The notes below the pieces were generated by a model. It searched no databases. It had not been told where the DNA came from and saw only the letters and a program-made list of their open reading frames with translations. 64,000 nt of DNA from Candidatus Altimarinota bacterium (lineage in GTDB: Bacteria; Patescibacteriota; Gracilibacteria; BD1-5; UBA6164): the NCBI GenBank assembly GCA_943356435.1, contig CALREY010000001.1:124001-188000 (forward strand). The letters are read 5' to 3'. Positions within the stretch are counted from its first letter, which is position 1. Every line of letters starts with the position of its first letter. Below, piece by piece: positions 1-9,423 of the stretch. The position numbers were made by a program, and so were the translations under genes.

Positions 1-873
1 AGAACTCAAGTCGTTAAAACAGTTGATAAACAGTTAGAAGAAATAAACTCCAAATTAAACACTTCTGTGTGATCTGAAACAAGTGAATTGATAAAACAAA
101 AAAAAGAATTAGAAAACAAACTTAAAGATACATTTAATAAGTTACCTGAAGCTGAAAAATCAGCATATTATACAAAGAAAAAAGATGAAATACTCAAATT
201 TGTATATGATGAAGATTTGAAACAAGCAATTGCTCATAATTATTCAGCATTTAGAGCACAACATCAAAATGATATACTCGCTCAGTTAGAATGATTAAAA
301 AATATTACAGAAACTGAAAAAACTGCTAAACAACTAGATGAAAATGCTAATACTCTGGTAGATACTGTAAAAACTACTTTAGTAGATATGGTAAATGATG
401 AAAAAGATGCTATTTTGGATGAAGCAAAAGAAAAATTACTAGAAGAAGCTTATAAAAAATCATGAACTAACATGAAATATATGCTAGATAAGATGAAATG
501 ATTAAAAGAAACATATGATAAGTGAAGTGAGATGTACGAAGAAGCTAATGAAAAATATGAGAAATTGAAAGCTGCATATGATAAAATGAAAGATATACAA
601 GATAAAATCGACAAAGTAGAATTATTATGAAAACAATGAAAACTAGATGCTTGAAAAGTAGAAGTATTGAAAGGAAGCATACTGTTATGAGAATGACTAG
701 AATATGCTACATCTTATGTACCAGTATTTTGAAGTACTATATCAACTGTTACAAAAGAAACATTTGGTGTAGTAAATAAATTTGCTACAAATAGAGCTGT
801 AAGAACTACTGCAGTAAATAAATGTATAGATGATCCTGAACACTGTGATACTGAATGAATAAGTTGATATTAA
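1..873 (+). CDS. C-terminal part of a coiled-coil protein
   Basis: The gene enters from the left edge in frame 1 and stops at TAA 871-873, leaving 290 residues. Reading TGA as glycine gives one continuous, strongly charged helical sequence (many Lys/Glu heptads, e.g. KQKKELENKLKD), consistent with a long coiled coil. A short glycine- and valine-containing segment near residues 220-260 is more hydrophobic and could be a membrane or packing segment. I recognise no family. It may be related in style to the large helical protein at 32.8-35.9 kb, but I see no clear shared motif. Function unknown. Confidence 0.7.
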
Positions 874-911
874 AAAAACACAAGAAATTTAAAAATTTCT
901 TGTGTTTTTTA
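874..911. terminator. bidirectional terminator
   Basis: Inverted repeat CACAAGAAATTT/AAATTTCTTGTG flanked by A and T runs on both sides. It serves the coiled-coil gene on the left and pilC on the right; the pilC stop codon lies at its edge. Confidence 0.8.
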
Positions 912-2009
912 TCCTACTGTTTGAGTAATTTTTAGTATTGCTCATAATATTGCATATGCAAACCATAATACAAATACAGATGCTAACAATATAGCAAGTG
1001 GTTCTATCCATTTAGTCAGACTTGCAAGAGAATAATCTACTTCTTTAGTATATTGAGCATTTATTTTCTTAGAAATTGATTCTAGATTTGCTGTTCTTTC
1101 TCATACTGATAACATTTGAGTGTAATCTGCTGGAAAATAAATTCTTTGAGGATCTACTGCTTCCATAGCTTTTACCAACTGTTCTCATCATGATACTCTT
1201 ACAACTATATCTTCAAATAATAATTCATAAATACTATTGTTTGTAGATTTTCATATCAATTTCAGAGTTTTTATAATTCATACTCAAGAACCCATCAAAT
1301 TACCAAGAGTAGAAGCAATATTTGACAAAATATAATTTTTGTAAACTTTTCAAACTAATGGTAATCATAGTAAAAATTCATCAATAGCCTTTTTACCTGA
1401 AGGTGTATTTTTGTATCAAAATATAAATAATATGAATGAAGCAAATAATAAAAATATTAATCCGAGATTTCATATGATAAAATCTGACGACATTATTAAT
1501 AATTTAGTAGACATAGGTAATTCTACTTCTGCAGTATCAAATAATGGTTTTATTTGAGGTATTACAAATGTAAGTACTACAAACAAAGCCAAAAATAAAA
1601 ATAAAAATATTATAATTGGATAAGTTAGTGCTCATTTTACTTTGTTTTTCAATTCATGAACTTTTTTTAAATCATCACTTATTTTTAATAGTGATAATGC
1701 CAACATTCAGCTAGATTCTCCTGCTTCTACAACAGATATTTCAGAGCTAGAAAATACATCAGGTATTTTTTTCATCGATTTTGAAAAAGAATCTCCAGAT
1801 GATATAAATGTTACTAATTCTTTAATTTTTTGTCTAAAGTAATAACTTGTTATTTTTGTTTCAACTGTTTTTAAACTTTCTACAATAGATACTCATCAGT
1901 CAATCATAACTGATAAGTATTCATAGAAATTGTATTTTTCTACAGTTGATACTTTTTTAAATAGTATAAATTCACTATTATATAAATCATCTTTATTTGT
2001 ATTTTCCAT
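909..2009 (-). CDS. pilC: type IV pilus inner-membrane platform protein PilC / GspF
   Basis: Predicted protein of 366 residues, last gene of the pilN-pilO-pilC operon. It has the two-repeat architecture of the PilC/GspF family: a cytoplasmic helical domain (with SSGDSFSKSM and EAGESSG), a long hydrophobic segment near residue 150 followed by a second around 200, a second helical repeat, and a C-terminal membrane segment (WIEPLAILLASVF) ending GAILKITQTVG. PilC anchors the pilus motor ATPases at the inner membrane. The length is close to the usual 350-410. Glycine is mostly TGA, including both glycines of a GG pair. No SD sequence precedes the ATG; 24 nt separate it from pilO. Confidence 0.9.
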
Positions 2010-2032
2010 ATTTTTTTTATGAGTATATTATT

Positions 2033-2572
2033 TTATTTGTGTAATATTTTTAATGGTAATGTTACACTAAAATTTTCTTGTGTTTCTCACATAGGATATG
2101 AGAAAGAACTAATATAAAAATGATACTTTGAATCTTTTGATAAAAATAAATCTATAATTTCTTTTAATTTTGCTTCACCAGGAACTCTTAGATTTATATT
2201 TATGATAGTTTCTTTGAATCATAATTCTGTTTCAATAGCTTCAGATATAGTAACATTTTTTACTATACTTACACCATTTCTATTATTTGTTTTTTCAATA
2301 GAAGAATAAATATAATCTATAAGTTCATCTTCCTTTATAGTTACATTGTATTTATCTAAATCTGCTTTAGAACTAGCTAAACTATTTTTTAACTTATTTA
2401 ATTCGTTTAATTTTTCTTTTTTATCATTATAGTTGATAGTATATGTTTCTTTTAAATCAATATTTTGATATATTTGTTTAATTTTATCAGAAGTGAATAA
2501 AACTAAAATAAATAAAGAAATCAATATTACTAGATAAGAAACGAATTTATTATTTTTATTATAAATTAACAT
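2033..2572 (-). CDS. pilO: PilO-like type IV pilus alignment protein
   Basis: Predicted protein of 179 residues. One N-terminal membrane helix (about 10-30, VSYLVILISLFILVLF), then a coiled coil (about 45-80) and a small alpha/beta domain with the periplasmic strand pattern of PilO (NINLRVPGEAKLKEIIDLF). PilO pairs with PilN in the periplasm and aligns the pilus machine. It sits between pilN (10 nt upstream) and pilC (24 nt downstream), the order usual for this operon. The assignment rests on topology plus context, as sequence identity in this family is low. Confidence 0.75.
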
Positions 2573-2582
2573 ATATTTTTAA

Positions 2583-3119
2583 TTATTTATTTAAATTATT
2601 TTTTATTTTAAAATTTACCTTAAATTTTATTTCATCCATTCACTCTACTGAACTAACAAATCACAAATCAAACAATCATTTTGGATCTAATCTATATTTA
2701 TTGATAAAATCCCTAGTTTTTTGATATGCTAATCATCCATCATCAGAAGTAGTCTTAATATTAGTAACTATTTCTCATTTAGATAAATCAAATCAATTAA
2801 ATTCTAAATTATATTTAGATTTTAATTCATTCAAATGATTAATATATTTAGTTATTTTATTCATAGATTCATATGATGCTATCACTTCTTTATTTAACTC
2901 TATTAATCTATATATTTGAATATTTTTATCATTTTCTACTTCTTTTATACTAGCTTCAATAGTTGTAGTATCATTTTGAATGTCCTTGATACTATTTTCT
3001 ATGTAATTATTATATAAATACAAAAGAATAGTAGCCACTAGCACCACAACTAAAAATATCGTACTTGCAGGAAAGTAAGATGATTTAGTTTTCTCATTTA
3101 ATAAGTTTATATCTTCCAT
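2583..3119 (-). CDS. pilN: PilN-like type IV pilus assembly protein
   Basis: Predicted protein of 178 residues: a short cytoplasmic tail MEDINLLNEK, one membrane helix (about 18-38), a coiled coil and a C-terminal domain. The tail resembles the INLLP-type motif by which PilN binds PilM. First gene of the operon; no pilM is directly upstream, so its partner must be elsewhere. The stop is TAA 2583-2585, reached only if several TGA codons are read as glycine. Confidence 0.75.
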
Positions 3120-3182
3120 AAATTGTTATTTAAATTATACATAATACAATAATATCATAAAAAAAATAAATAAACAAAAAAA

Positions 3183-3214
3183 TAAGATTGACTTTTATGA
3201 AAAAATCAATCTTA
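3183..3214 (-). terminator. terminator of the small membrane protein gene
   Basis: Stem AAGATTGA/TCAATCTT with A/T-rich flanks, directly downstream (minus strand) of the stop at 3226. Confidence 0.65.
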
Positions 3215-3225
3215 ATTAGTAATAA

Positions 3226-3654
3226 TTATGTATTTAGTATTCCAGTAACGAAATCTATAAGTGGTCAAGCTATGTAAATAATTATTAATCAAAGTATAGC
3301 ATAAGTAATCATTTTTTTTGATTTTTTTGCTTTTTCTTCATCTCACAGAGATAACAACATATTAAATCAAGCATATATAATAACAAATATTGCAATAAAA
3401 GCTAAAAAGTTTAATATATATATTGCTATATCTTGCACATATTGAGAAAATGTTCTATTATTCTCAATTGTTTGTATATTGTTTACTGCATCTACTCATT
3501 GTCTCAATCAACATTCATCTCACTCATTACAATAAGGGATTTGATTTCAATTACCATCACCATTAAAAAGTACATTAATTGAAAAACTATATGATTGTCA
3601 CATTGTAGTGATAAATACTGTAAACAAAGCTAAAAATGATAAAATATATTTCAT
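3226..3654 (-). CDS. small secreted two-helix membrane protein (TrbC/VirB2-like topology)
   Basis: Predicted protein of 142 residues with an N-terminal signal sequence (MKYILSFLALFTVFITT), a short loop with two cysteines in PYCNEGDEC, and two C-terminal hydrophobic helices separated by a basic loop (GDEEKAKKSKKM). The helix pair with YAGFNMLLSLGDEEKAKK recalls the TrbC/VirB2 pilin-like proteins often found in CPR genomes, where a similar YAG...M..G sequence is common. Next to pilus genes, but in its own unit with its own terminator. A pilin-like or channel-forming role is inference only. Confidence 0.6.
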
Positions 3655-3760
3655 AATTATTTATTAATTTTTAAAAAACTAAATTTATTATAGAAAATAT
3701 TTTCATAAAATCAAAAAAATAAATAAACTACTAACACAATTTATATAAATAACTTAATTT

Positions 3761-4780
3761 ATGAGTTTTAAGAATACAGTTACATACTTAATTTTGATCA
3801 CATTCGCTTTTGCAATGTTTTATTTATCATGAATAAAATGAGCAATTGAATTTATTATTTCACTTGGAATTTATACATTGTTATTTTTTTGATTCCATTA
3901 TATATGGAAAAAAATAAGAAAAAAACAAATAATGTATTTTGTAGATTTTATTAATTATTTTTTAAACAGAGTAAGTATATTATTAGTAATAATTACAAGT
4001 ATTATTTGATGATTAACATATTTATTCAATGAAATAATTCCAGCTCCAATGCCTGAATACACACTTACTAATTGAGAAAAAGTAGTAAAATTCCAAGCAA
4101 TGAGCCATATTTGAACACCTGATTTTTATAAAAAAGTAGTAGATAATCTATCAGCATTTAAAAAAGAATGATGAGTGTATTTCTATGAAGGTGTAAAAAT
4201 GTGAACAAAGGAAAATGGTGAAAATTTCAATAAAGCACTAGGTATAAATTTTGATGAAAATTTATACAAAAATTTTTCTAAACTATATTGAGTATCAAAT
4301 CAAGATAACAGCATATTTATGTGACTTGTGAATGACAAAGATTTCAATGTAGATTTAAATATGGATGAAATAATGTCAGAATACTGAAAAATAATGGAAG
4401 CAAAACCAGAATGAGAAAGAGAATTTAAAAGTAAACTACCACTAGATGCTAATAAAACTATAATTGACACATTATCATGATTAAATGAAAGACAATTAAA
4501 AGTACTAGTTTACATTAATCAAGCAATACTCAATTTCATAATCTGAAATGAAGCTACACAATGATTCTTAACAGATAATTTTGCTAATAAAGATTTATTT
4601 GATGTAATACTTGGTAAAAGAAATAAAGTACTTGCAAATGAAATAATTAAATCAGAACATGATAAAATATATATAACTTATTGATTATTACATTTCAAAT
4701 GAGTATTAGAATTACTAAAACAAAATAATAATGAATGGCAAATAATAACAACAAATAATTTATACCCAATAAAAAACTAA
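3761..4780 (+). CDS. membrane protein with TraB/GumN-like domain
   Basis: Predicted protein of 339 residues. Two hydrophobic segments near the N-terminus (about 8-50) and a third near 75-95, followed by a soluble domain starting MSHIGTPDFYKKVVDNLSAF (about residue 113). The pattern H.GTP.FY followed by YFYEGVK resembles the (G)T.H.G...FY / E... core of TraB/PrgY/GumN-type domains, proposed metal-dependent peptidases. The match is partial, so the family is tentative. It ends in the stem of its terminator and has no SD sequence. Confidence 0.5.
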
Positions 4781-4806
4781 GTATTTAAAAATACTTAGTT
4801 TTTTAT
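4777..4806 (+). terminator. intrinsic terminator
   Basis: Stem CTAAGTATTT/AAATACTTAG followed by TTTTTTATT; the stop codon of the preceding gene lies inside the left arm. Confidence 0.8.
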
Positions 4807-4870
4807 TGAAAAAATTGATAATTAAAAATTAGTATGATAACATTATTATATATTTAATAATATATAATAA

Positions 4871-5344
4871 ATGTTTGGAAATAATAAAAGAAATTTATTT
4901 AACAGAAGAATAAAATATTTAAACAGATTTATAAATATTTTATTCAGAAAATCTAATAAAAAAATATGATTAGTATTTAATTGTATTATTTTATTGTTTA
5001 TAATATCTTCTTTCATTATATTTCTAATAGAAACTTTTATAGAACTAAATTATAATCAAAAATTAATATTATTTATATTTGAATTCATAATATCAGCTAC
5101 ATTTTTACTCGAATATTTATATAATTTTTATAAAGCAAAAAACAAAATCAAGTTCCCTTTTCAAATATTAAATATATTTGATTTACTATCGTTTTTACCA
5201 TTTTTTATATTAATACTTATTTATTGAGATTGAAATTATTCGTTTTTCACACTTTTCAAAGTATTTGATCTATTTAGAATATTTAGAGCATTTAAAATAT
5301 TTGAAATATTTAAATTTTATGAAAAAACAAGAAAAATGTTATAG
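4871..5344 (+). CDS. stand-alone voltage-sensor domain protein
   Basis: Predicted protein of 157 residues (stop TAG) that consists of only the four-helix voltage sensor of Kv-type channels. S1 about 33-56 carries the IETF motif (E54); S2 about 65-86 has E71 and E81; S3 about 99-118 carries NIFDLLSFLPFF with D104, as in Kv S3; S4 about 127-150 has regularly spaced charges K130, R136, R139, K142, K148 with hydrophobic residues between. The gene stops right after S4, so the S5-pore-S6 region of ordinary channels is missing and is not in the next 40 nt in any frame. Pore-free sensors exist as Hv1 proton channels and as sensor phosphatases, but the Hv1 S4 signature RxWRxxR is absent. Confidence 0.75.
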
Positions 5345-5376
5345 AAACAGAATTATTTATCTATTTTTAAAATAAT

Positions 5377-6348
5377 CTAATCCCTATAAAAAATACTACT
5401 TACATACAAATATCATCCAATAAAATACAAAAATACAATAATAGAAAATCATAGAGTTAATGCTACATCAAAAAACAAATGTAATAAAATACTGATAAAT
5501 AATCAATAGAAAAATATTTTTAAATATGATAAACTAAAGTCCTTCTCTCTATAAAGTAGTAAAGCACGTGAGAAATAATATGCTACAACACTACTAGATA
5601 AAACATGTACAATTACTGAAAATATTGATCTGAAAAAATAAATCTTTGTTAATTCAGCAGTTAATCAATAAGTAATGTAGTAATTAAATAAATATAATAT
5701 ATTTTCAATAAGACTAAATCATAATGCTACAAATATAGCGTATAATACTCAATTTTTAACTGTATCAATATATAGAACACTCGATTGTAAGAAATTGAAA
5801 TGCTTACTAGATTCTTCTATAAATGCTACAAGTAAATAATAAAAAACTATCAATTTAAATGAATTAAATACAATCTCTCAGAAATATTCTGGTTGTGGTA
5901 TCGGTAAATTAACTCATGAAAATATCTCGTTAAATAAATATACTCAAAGTGTCAAAAATGATATAAATATCAAAAATACTAATATATTTTTGATATAAAC
6001 ATTGAATATATCTTTAATTTTATTAAAAGATCAACTGATAATAAAAGAAAATATAACTAAAAAAATCAAAAATAGACTAAGAGAAATTCAAAATTCAATG
6101 CTAGAAAACAATCATTTGATATGTGAGATATAATAGAAAATATTTAATATTTTTAAATTAAAAATTTCTAAAATTTTATCTAAATACAAAATAGGTACAA
6201 CAGACAATACTCATCATATAATTCAAACTAGAAATCTTTTTTTGTTTAATGGATTATTATCTATATAAGAAAATATATAAGCCCATAAAACAATTGGAAA
6301 AAAAGAAATTAACACTAATAGAATGAATATAATTACATCAAAAATCAT
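5377..6348 (-). CDS. PrsW-like intramembrane metalloprotease
   Basis: Predicted protein of 323 residues with about eight or nine membrane segments. It carries the four conserved PrsW blocks in order: AFIEESSKH (EExxK), ALGFSLIENILYL (GF..EN), VHVLSSSVVAYYF (H) and LLHLFFDVAL (H...D). PrsW enzymes cut membrane substrates; in Bacillus the substrate is an anti-sigma factor, but the substrate here is unknown. Ends at TAG. Transcribed alone from a promoter at 6380-6407 and convergent with the voltage-sensor gene. Confidence 0.8.
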
Positions 6349-6379
6349 ATATATAACTCTAAATAATTAAGTTGATTTT

Positions 6380-6407
6380 ATTATACACATTTTTTATTTG
6401 AAGTGAA
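6380..6407 (-). promoter_or_regulatory. promoter of the PrsW-like gene
   Basis: On the minus strand TTCACT, 16-nt spacer, perfect TATAAT; 31 nt upstream of the ATG at 6348. Confidence 0.55.
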
Positions 6408-6416
6408 ACTATTAAC

Positions 6417-6444
6417 AAAAAAAAGGTCATAAATGACCTTTTTT
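6417..6444 (-). terminator. terminator of the DapB-like gene
   Basis: Stem AAAGGTCAT/ATGACCTTT with an A8 run that becomes a U tract on the minus strand, 20 nt past the stop codon. Confidence 0.8.
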
Positions 6445-6463
6445 AAGAAAGTAAAGATTAATA

Positions 6464-7408
6464 TTAAACGGTAAGTATATCCAAACCGAAAAATTGACCT
6501 TTATTAAATTTCAAGTACTCAATTGCCTTAAATACACCATCAGCATAAATACTTTTACCATTAACATTGTGTACAATATCAATACCATTTCTTACAAGTT
6601 CAACTTTGAACTCTAGTACATCAGGTACTGAATTATCTACCAAACTTTCGAAATAATGTAAAAAATAAAAAACATAATCAATGTATTCCTGATCACCATT
6701 TGTATCATAGTTAATAAAATATCTATGATAAGCATGGGAATCCAAAAATTTTTCAGGAACTTGACTATATTTTATAGCATCTTCCCTTGATCTAAGTGAA
6801 ATCATACTACCCGATACAGTAATTGATTTCGGTTTAAAATCTGACAAATTTGGCATATCAACTAAAAAGCCTTTTTTAGCAAACAGACTCATTGCCTTTA
6901 TAGCTGAAGCACTATAATCAAGTTTAGTTGATTGATGTGATTCAGTTACATGTATACGAGGAGTGAAGCCTTCAGGTGGTGATTCTAATGCTTCAATTTT
7001 TTGCCAAAAATCCAATATTGGTAAAGCAAAATTATCAGACATTACAACAGAAACACACTCATTTTCAGCTTTTGATCGTAACATCTCTTGATCATAATTT
7101 GTAGAACAAATAACCAATGGAATTCTTAATTCAAGTAAAAAATCAATTTCTTGTTCCAATTGTTCACCAGTTAATGTAACAATTATGCAAGAAACCTCTC
7201 TAATCAACTTAAATTTTTCATCATGATTTCTGAGTAAAACAGAATTAACTACATCAACAGTATGTTCACTGTTTTTGAATTTAAATCTATAACCCCTTGT
7301 ACTCTGTCCACCATAAGAATGATAGTAGAAGTTCAAAGGTTTTTTCGTCAAACCATACATTATTTCAGAACCTAACTGCCCCATACCATATACTACTACA
7401 CAACACAT
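6464..7408 (-). CDS. DapB-like dihydrodipicolinate reductase, SD-led and without TGA
   Basis: Predicted protein of 314 residues. It begins with a nucleotide-binding turn (VVVYGMGQLGSE) and has near residue 150 the sequence TESHQSTKLDYSASA. This aligns with the DapB catalytic block E.HH..K.D.PSGTA and keeps the first His and the Lys. DapB makes tetrahydrodipicolinate for lysine/diaminopimelate synthesis. It is longer than usual (about 240-270), so a divergent relative is possible. Unlike its neighbours it has AGGAGAGG before the ATG, 17 glycines with no TGA codon, and its own promoter and terminator. It reads the same in the standard code and looks like an import. dapF and lysA are at 20.8-22.9 kb. 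Confidence 0.6.
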   Translation of the reverse strand: MCCVVVYGMGQLGSEIMYGLTKKPLNFYYHSYGGQSTRGYRFKFKNSEHTVDVVNSVLLRNHDEKFKLIREVSCIIVTLTGEQLEQEIDFLLELRIPLVICSTNYDQEMLRSKAENECVSVVMSDNFALPILDFWQKIEALESPPEGFTPRIHVTESHQSTKLDYSASAIKAMSLFAKKGFLVDMPNLSDFKPKSITVSGSMISLRSREDAIKYSQVPEKFLDSHAYHRYFINYDTNGDQEYIDYVFYFLHYFESLVDNSVPDVLEFKVELVRNGIDIVHNVNGKSIYADGVFKAIEYLKFNKGQFFGLDILTV

Positions 7409-7449
7409 AATTATCCTCTCCTTTTTTTTTCAACAATTGAACTAAATAT

Positions 7450-7477
7450 ACCATATCTACATTATAGCTTTTGTCAA
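7450..7477 (-). promoter_or_regulatory. promoter of the DapB-like gene
   Basis: Minus strand TTGACA, 16-nt spacer, TATGGT (weak -10); about 42 nt before the start codon, with AGGAGAGG between. Confidence 0.55.
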
Positions 7478-7490
7478 TTATATTTTATTC

Positions 7491-7517
7491 AAAAAAAAGG
7501 TCAAAATTGACCTTTTT
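7491..7517 (-). terminator. terminator of proS-rlmH
   Basis: Stem AAAGGTCAA/TTGACCTTT preceded on the plus strand by A8; the rlmH stop codon lies at the right arm. Confidence 0.8.
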
Positions 7518-7968
7518 AATGATGATAATTAACTCATTTTTTTATACAACTTACTCTATATATTTGTTCAAAAAGCATCATTATAGCTTGTGCATGTGGA
7601 AAAGTCATTGGAGAAAGTGATATTTTCATATCTATACTATTTTGAATAATAGCAAAATCAACTCAATATGCTCATCAGATAATAAATATTATATTAGAAT
7701 ATTGCATTTGTTTTTGCTCTATAATTTCATAAAAGTCCATTGTAGACAGTTGTCTAGAATCAATAAATAAGAGTACTTTGTATCATTTTTCTTTTTCTAA
7801 TACTTTGTATAATTCTTTCGATTCTTCATCTATAATTTCATTTATTTCTTTTCTTTTTGATGGTTTCAATTTCATGAATTCTACTTGTTTTCAAAGTCTT
7901 TTTTGAAACTCTTTTATCGGTTCATCATAATGTTTGAATGAATCTACAAAACTGATTATTTTTATCAT
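7516..7968 (-). CDS. rlmH: 23S rRNA pseudouridine-1915 N3-methyltransferase RlmH
   Basis: Predicted protein of 150 residues, the normal size for this SPOUT methyltransferase, which modifies pseudouridine 1915 in helix 69 of 23S rRNA. It shows LLFIDSRQLSTMDF (usual LD..G...SSE.FA), the SAM-knot loop FIIGGAYGV with both glycines encoded TGA, and the C-terminal block SLSPMTFPHAQAIMMLFEQI YR ending NYHH (usual pYH). It starts 1 nt after the proS stop codon, so the two are co-transcribed and probably translationally coupled. Confidence 0.93.
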
Positions 7969-7969
7969 A

Positions 7970-9193
7970 TTAAAATTTGATTAATTGAGTTTCTTCTCAT
8001 TTTAATGTAAGTTCAAATCCTCATTGTTCAATAGTTTTTGTAGATATTACTACTCTATTTGGAATTCAAAATAATTCGCAATCTCCAGCTTTTTGTCCAA
8101 AACCTATTTTTTTTCACATTCTATCATCTAAAATAACTGTTTTTCATTTAGATTCCAATTTTTGTGCCATATCAAATGCTTTATCTAGATTTTCATCTCA
8201 CATAACTATAATATAATAATCTGCAGGAGCAACACTATCTGGCCATGCAATACCATTTTCAGTCATATAATATTCAGCTATTACTCACATAAGTCTAGAT
8301 ATTCATATCCCATAACATCACATAAGTACATCTTGTTCTTTATTATTTTCATCTAGCATTTTAACTCAAAATGGTTTAGAAAATTTTGTTTCAAGTGGGA
8401 AAATATTTCATACTTCAGACGCTTGTTCTATTCTATGATTTTTGTCTCAACAATTAGTACATACAAATCCGTTTTCTAAATCTACTACTTCTTTGTTATG
8501 AGAAGTTCAACATTTATCACATATATATATATCGTCTTCTCAAATAGCTAAGACAACTTGAAATTCATGTGAATATTTATCAGTAAATACTCATCAATCA
8601 GCTAGTGTAATATATGTATCTTGTAATAAACCTAGTCTATCAAATATTTTCATATATACTTTTTTCATTCACTCGTAATACTCTACGAATTCATCATTAG
8701 ATAAATGAAAAGAATAAGCATCTTTCATCAAGAATTCTCTACCTCTTAACAATCATGATTTTGCTCTTTTTTCATTTCTATACTTTGTTTGTATTTGATA
8801 AACACATGCTCATGAATCTTTATATGAATTAATAAATTCACTCATTAATGGAACTACAATTTCTTCATGAGTAGGATTAAGTCTATAAAATTTATCTCAA
8901 TATGTAGGTACTTTGAAATATTCTTCTATATCTTGTCTACCTGTTTTTTCCCAAACGTCCATAGGTGAAAGTCATGACATAAGTATCTCTGCACATCAGT
9001 ATGCATCCATTTCTTCTCTTACTATATTCTCTATTTTTCTAAGTACTCTAAGTCAAAGTGTAGTATAATTGTATACTCAAGCCATAGTTTGTCTGATAAA
9101 TCCTGCTTGTAATAAAATACTAGTAGATATATTATCACTTATTTTTGGTCTTGTTTTAAGTGTTTTTATTGGAAAATTTGATAATCTTATCAT
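7970..9193 (-). CDS. proS: prolyl-tRNA synthetase
   Basis: Predicted protein of 407 residues. Class II synthetase motifs: RLNPTHEEIVVPLM (motif 2 region), YRNEKRAKSGLLRGREFLMK, DAYSFH, and the motif 3 part GIGISRLMGVIAEYY. A C-terminal anticodon-binding domain follows (PADYYIIVMG onward). The long editing insertion of E. coli-type ProS is missing, giving the short form seen in many reduced genomes. Glycine in GISRL is TGA. The gene lies downstream of a leader with an attenuator-like hairpin (9226-9254). Confidence 0.93.
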
Positions 9194-9225
9194 ATTCTTA
9201 TTATTAGTTTTTAAAATATTTTTAC

Positions 9226-9254
9226 AAAAAACTCCCTAAAAATTAGAGAGTTTA
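9226..9254 (-). promoter_or_regulatory. terminator-like hairpin in the proS leader
   Basis: On the minus strand AAACTCTCTAA/TTAGGGAGTTT followed by TTTTG, only 33 nt before the proS ATG. This is a proper intrinsic terminator facing proS. A second structured segment lies upstream at 9297-9355: an outer stem TACAAAAC/GTTTTGT around a GC-richer core (CCTGCATCCCG). A promoter-like TTGACA-16-TAGATT is at 9393-9420. Either it ends the upstream cyclase transcript or a small RNA, or it attenuates proS. Confidence 0.5.
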
Positions 9255-9392
9255 TTGCGTTTTAATAAAATACATTTTATTTATACAAAAAATTGATATA
9301 CAAACAAAACTCCCTAATATTTAGGGTTAACGGGATGCAGGAATGTTTTGTATAACTTTAACATATATTTATATTCAAATGATATTAATTGT

Positions 9393-9420
9393 AATCTACA
9401 CATAATTGATACTTTGTCAA
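9393..9420 (-). promoter_or_regulatory. candidate promoter of proS-rlmH
   Basis: Minus strand TTGACA, 16-nt spacer, TAGATT, directly after the stop codon of the cyclase gene; it would produce a leader of about 190 nt before proS. Confidence 0.5.
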
Positions 9421-9423
9421 AAC

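Noticed and set aside
6464-7408. Contamination from a different organism
   Set aside because: Not excluded, but terminator and promoter styles, A/T content and dispersed placement of the class argue against a single mis-joined contig; read-level data would decide.
8000-8030. tRNA T-arm-like GTTCAAATCC
   Set aside because: It lies inside the proS coding frame and no cloverleaf can be folded around it. No tRNA genes were found anywhere.
9297-9355. T-box leader of proS
   Set aside because: No T-box sequence or specifier stem could be recognised; only a generic attenuator-like arrangement is claimed.
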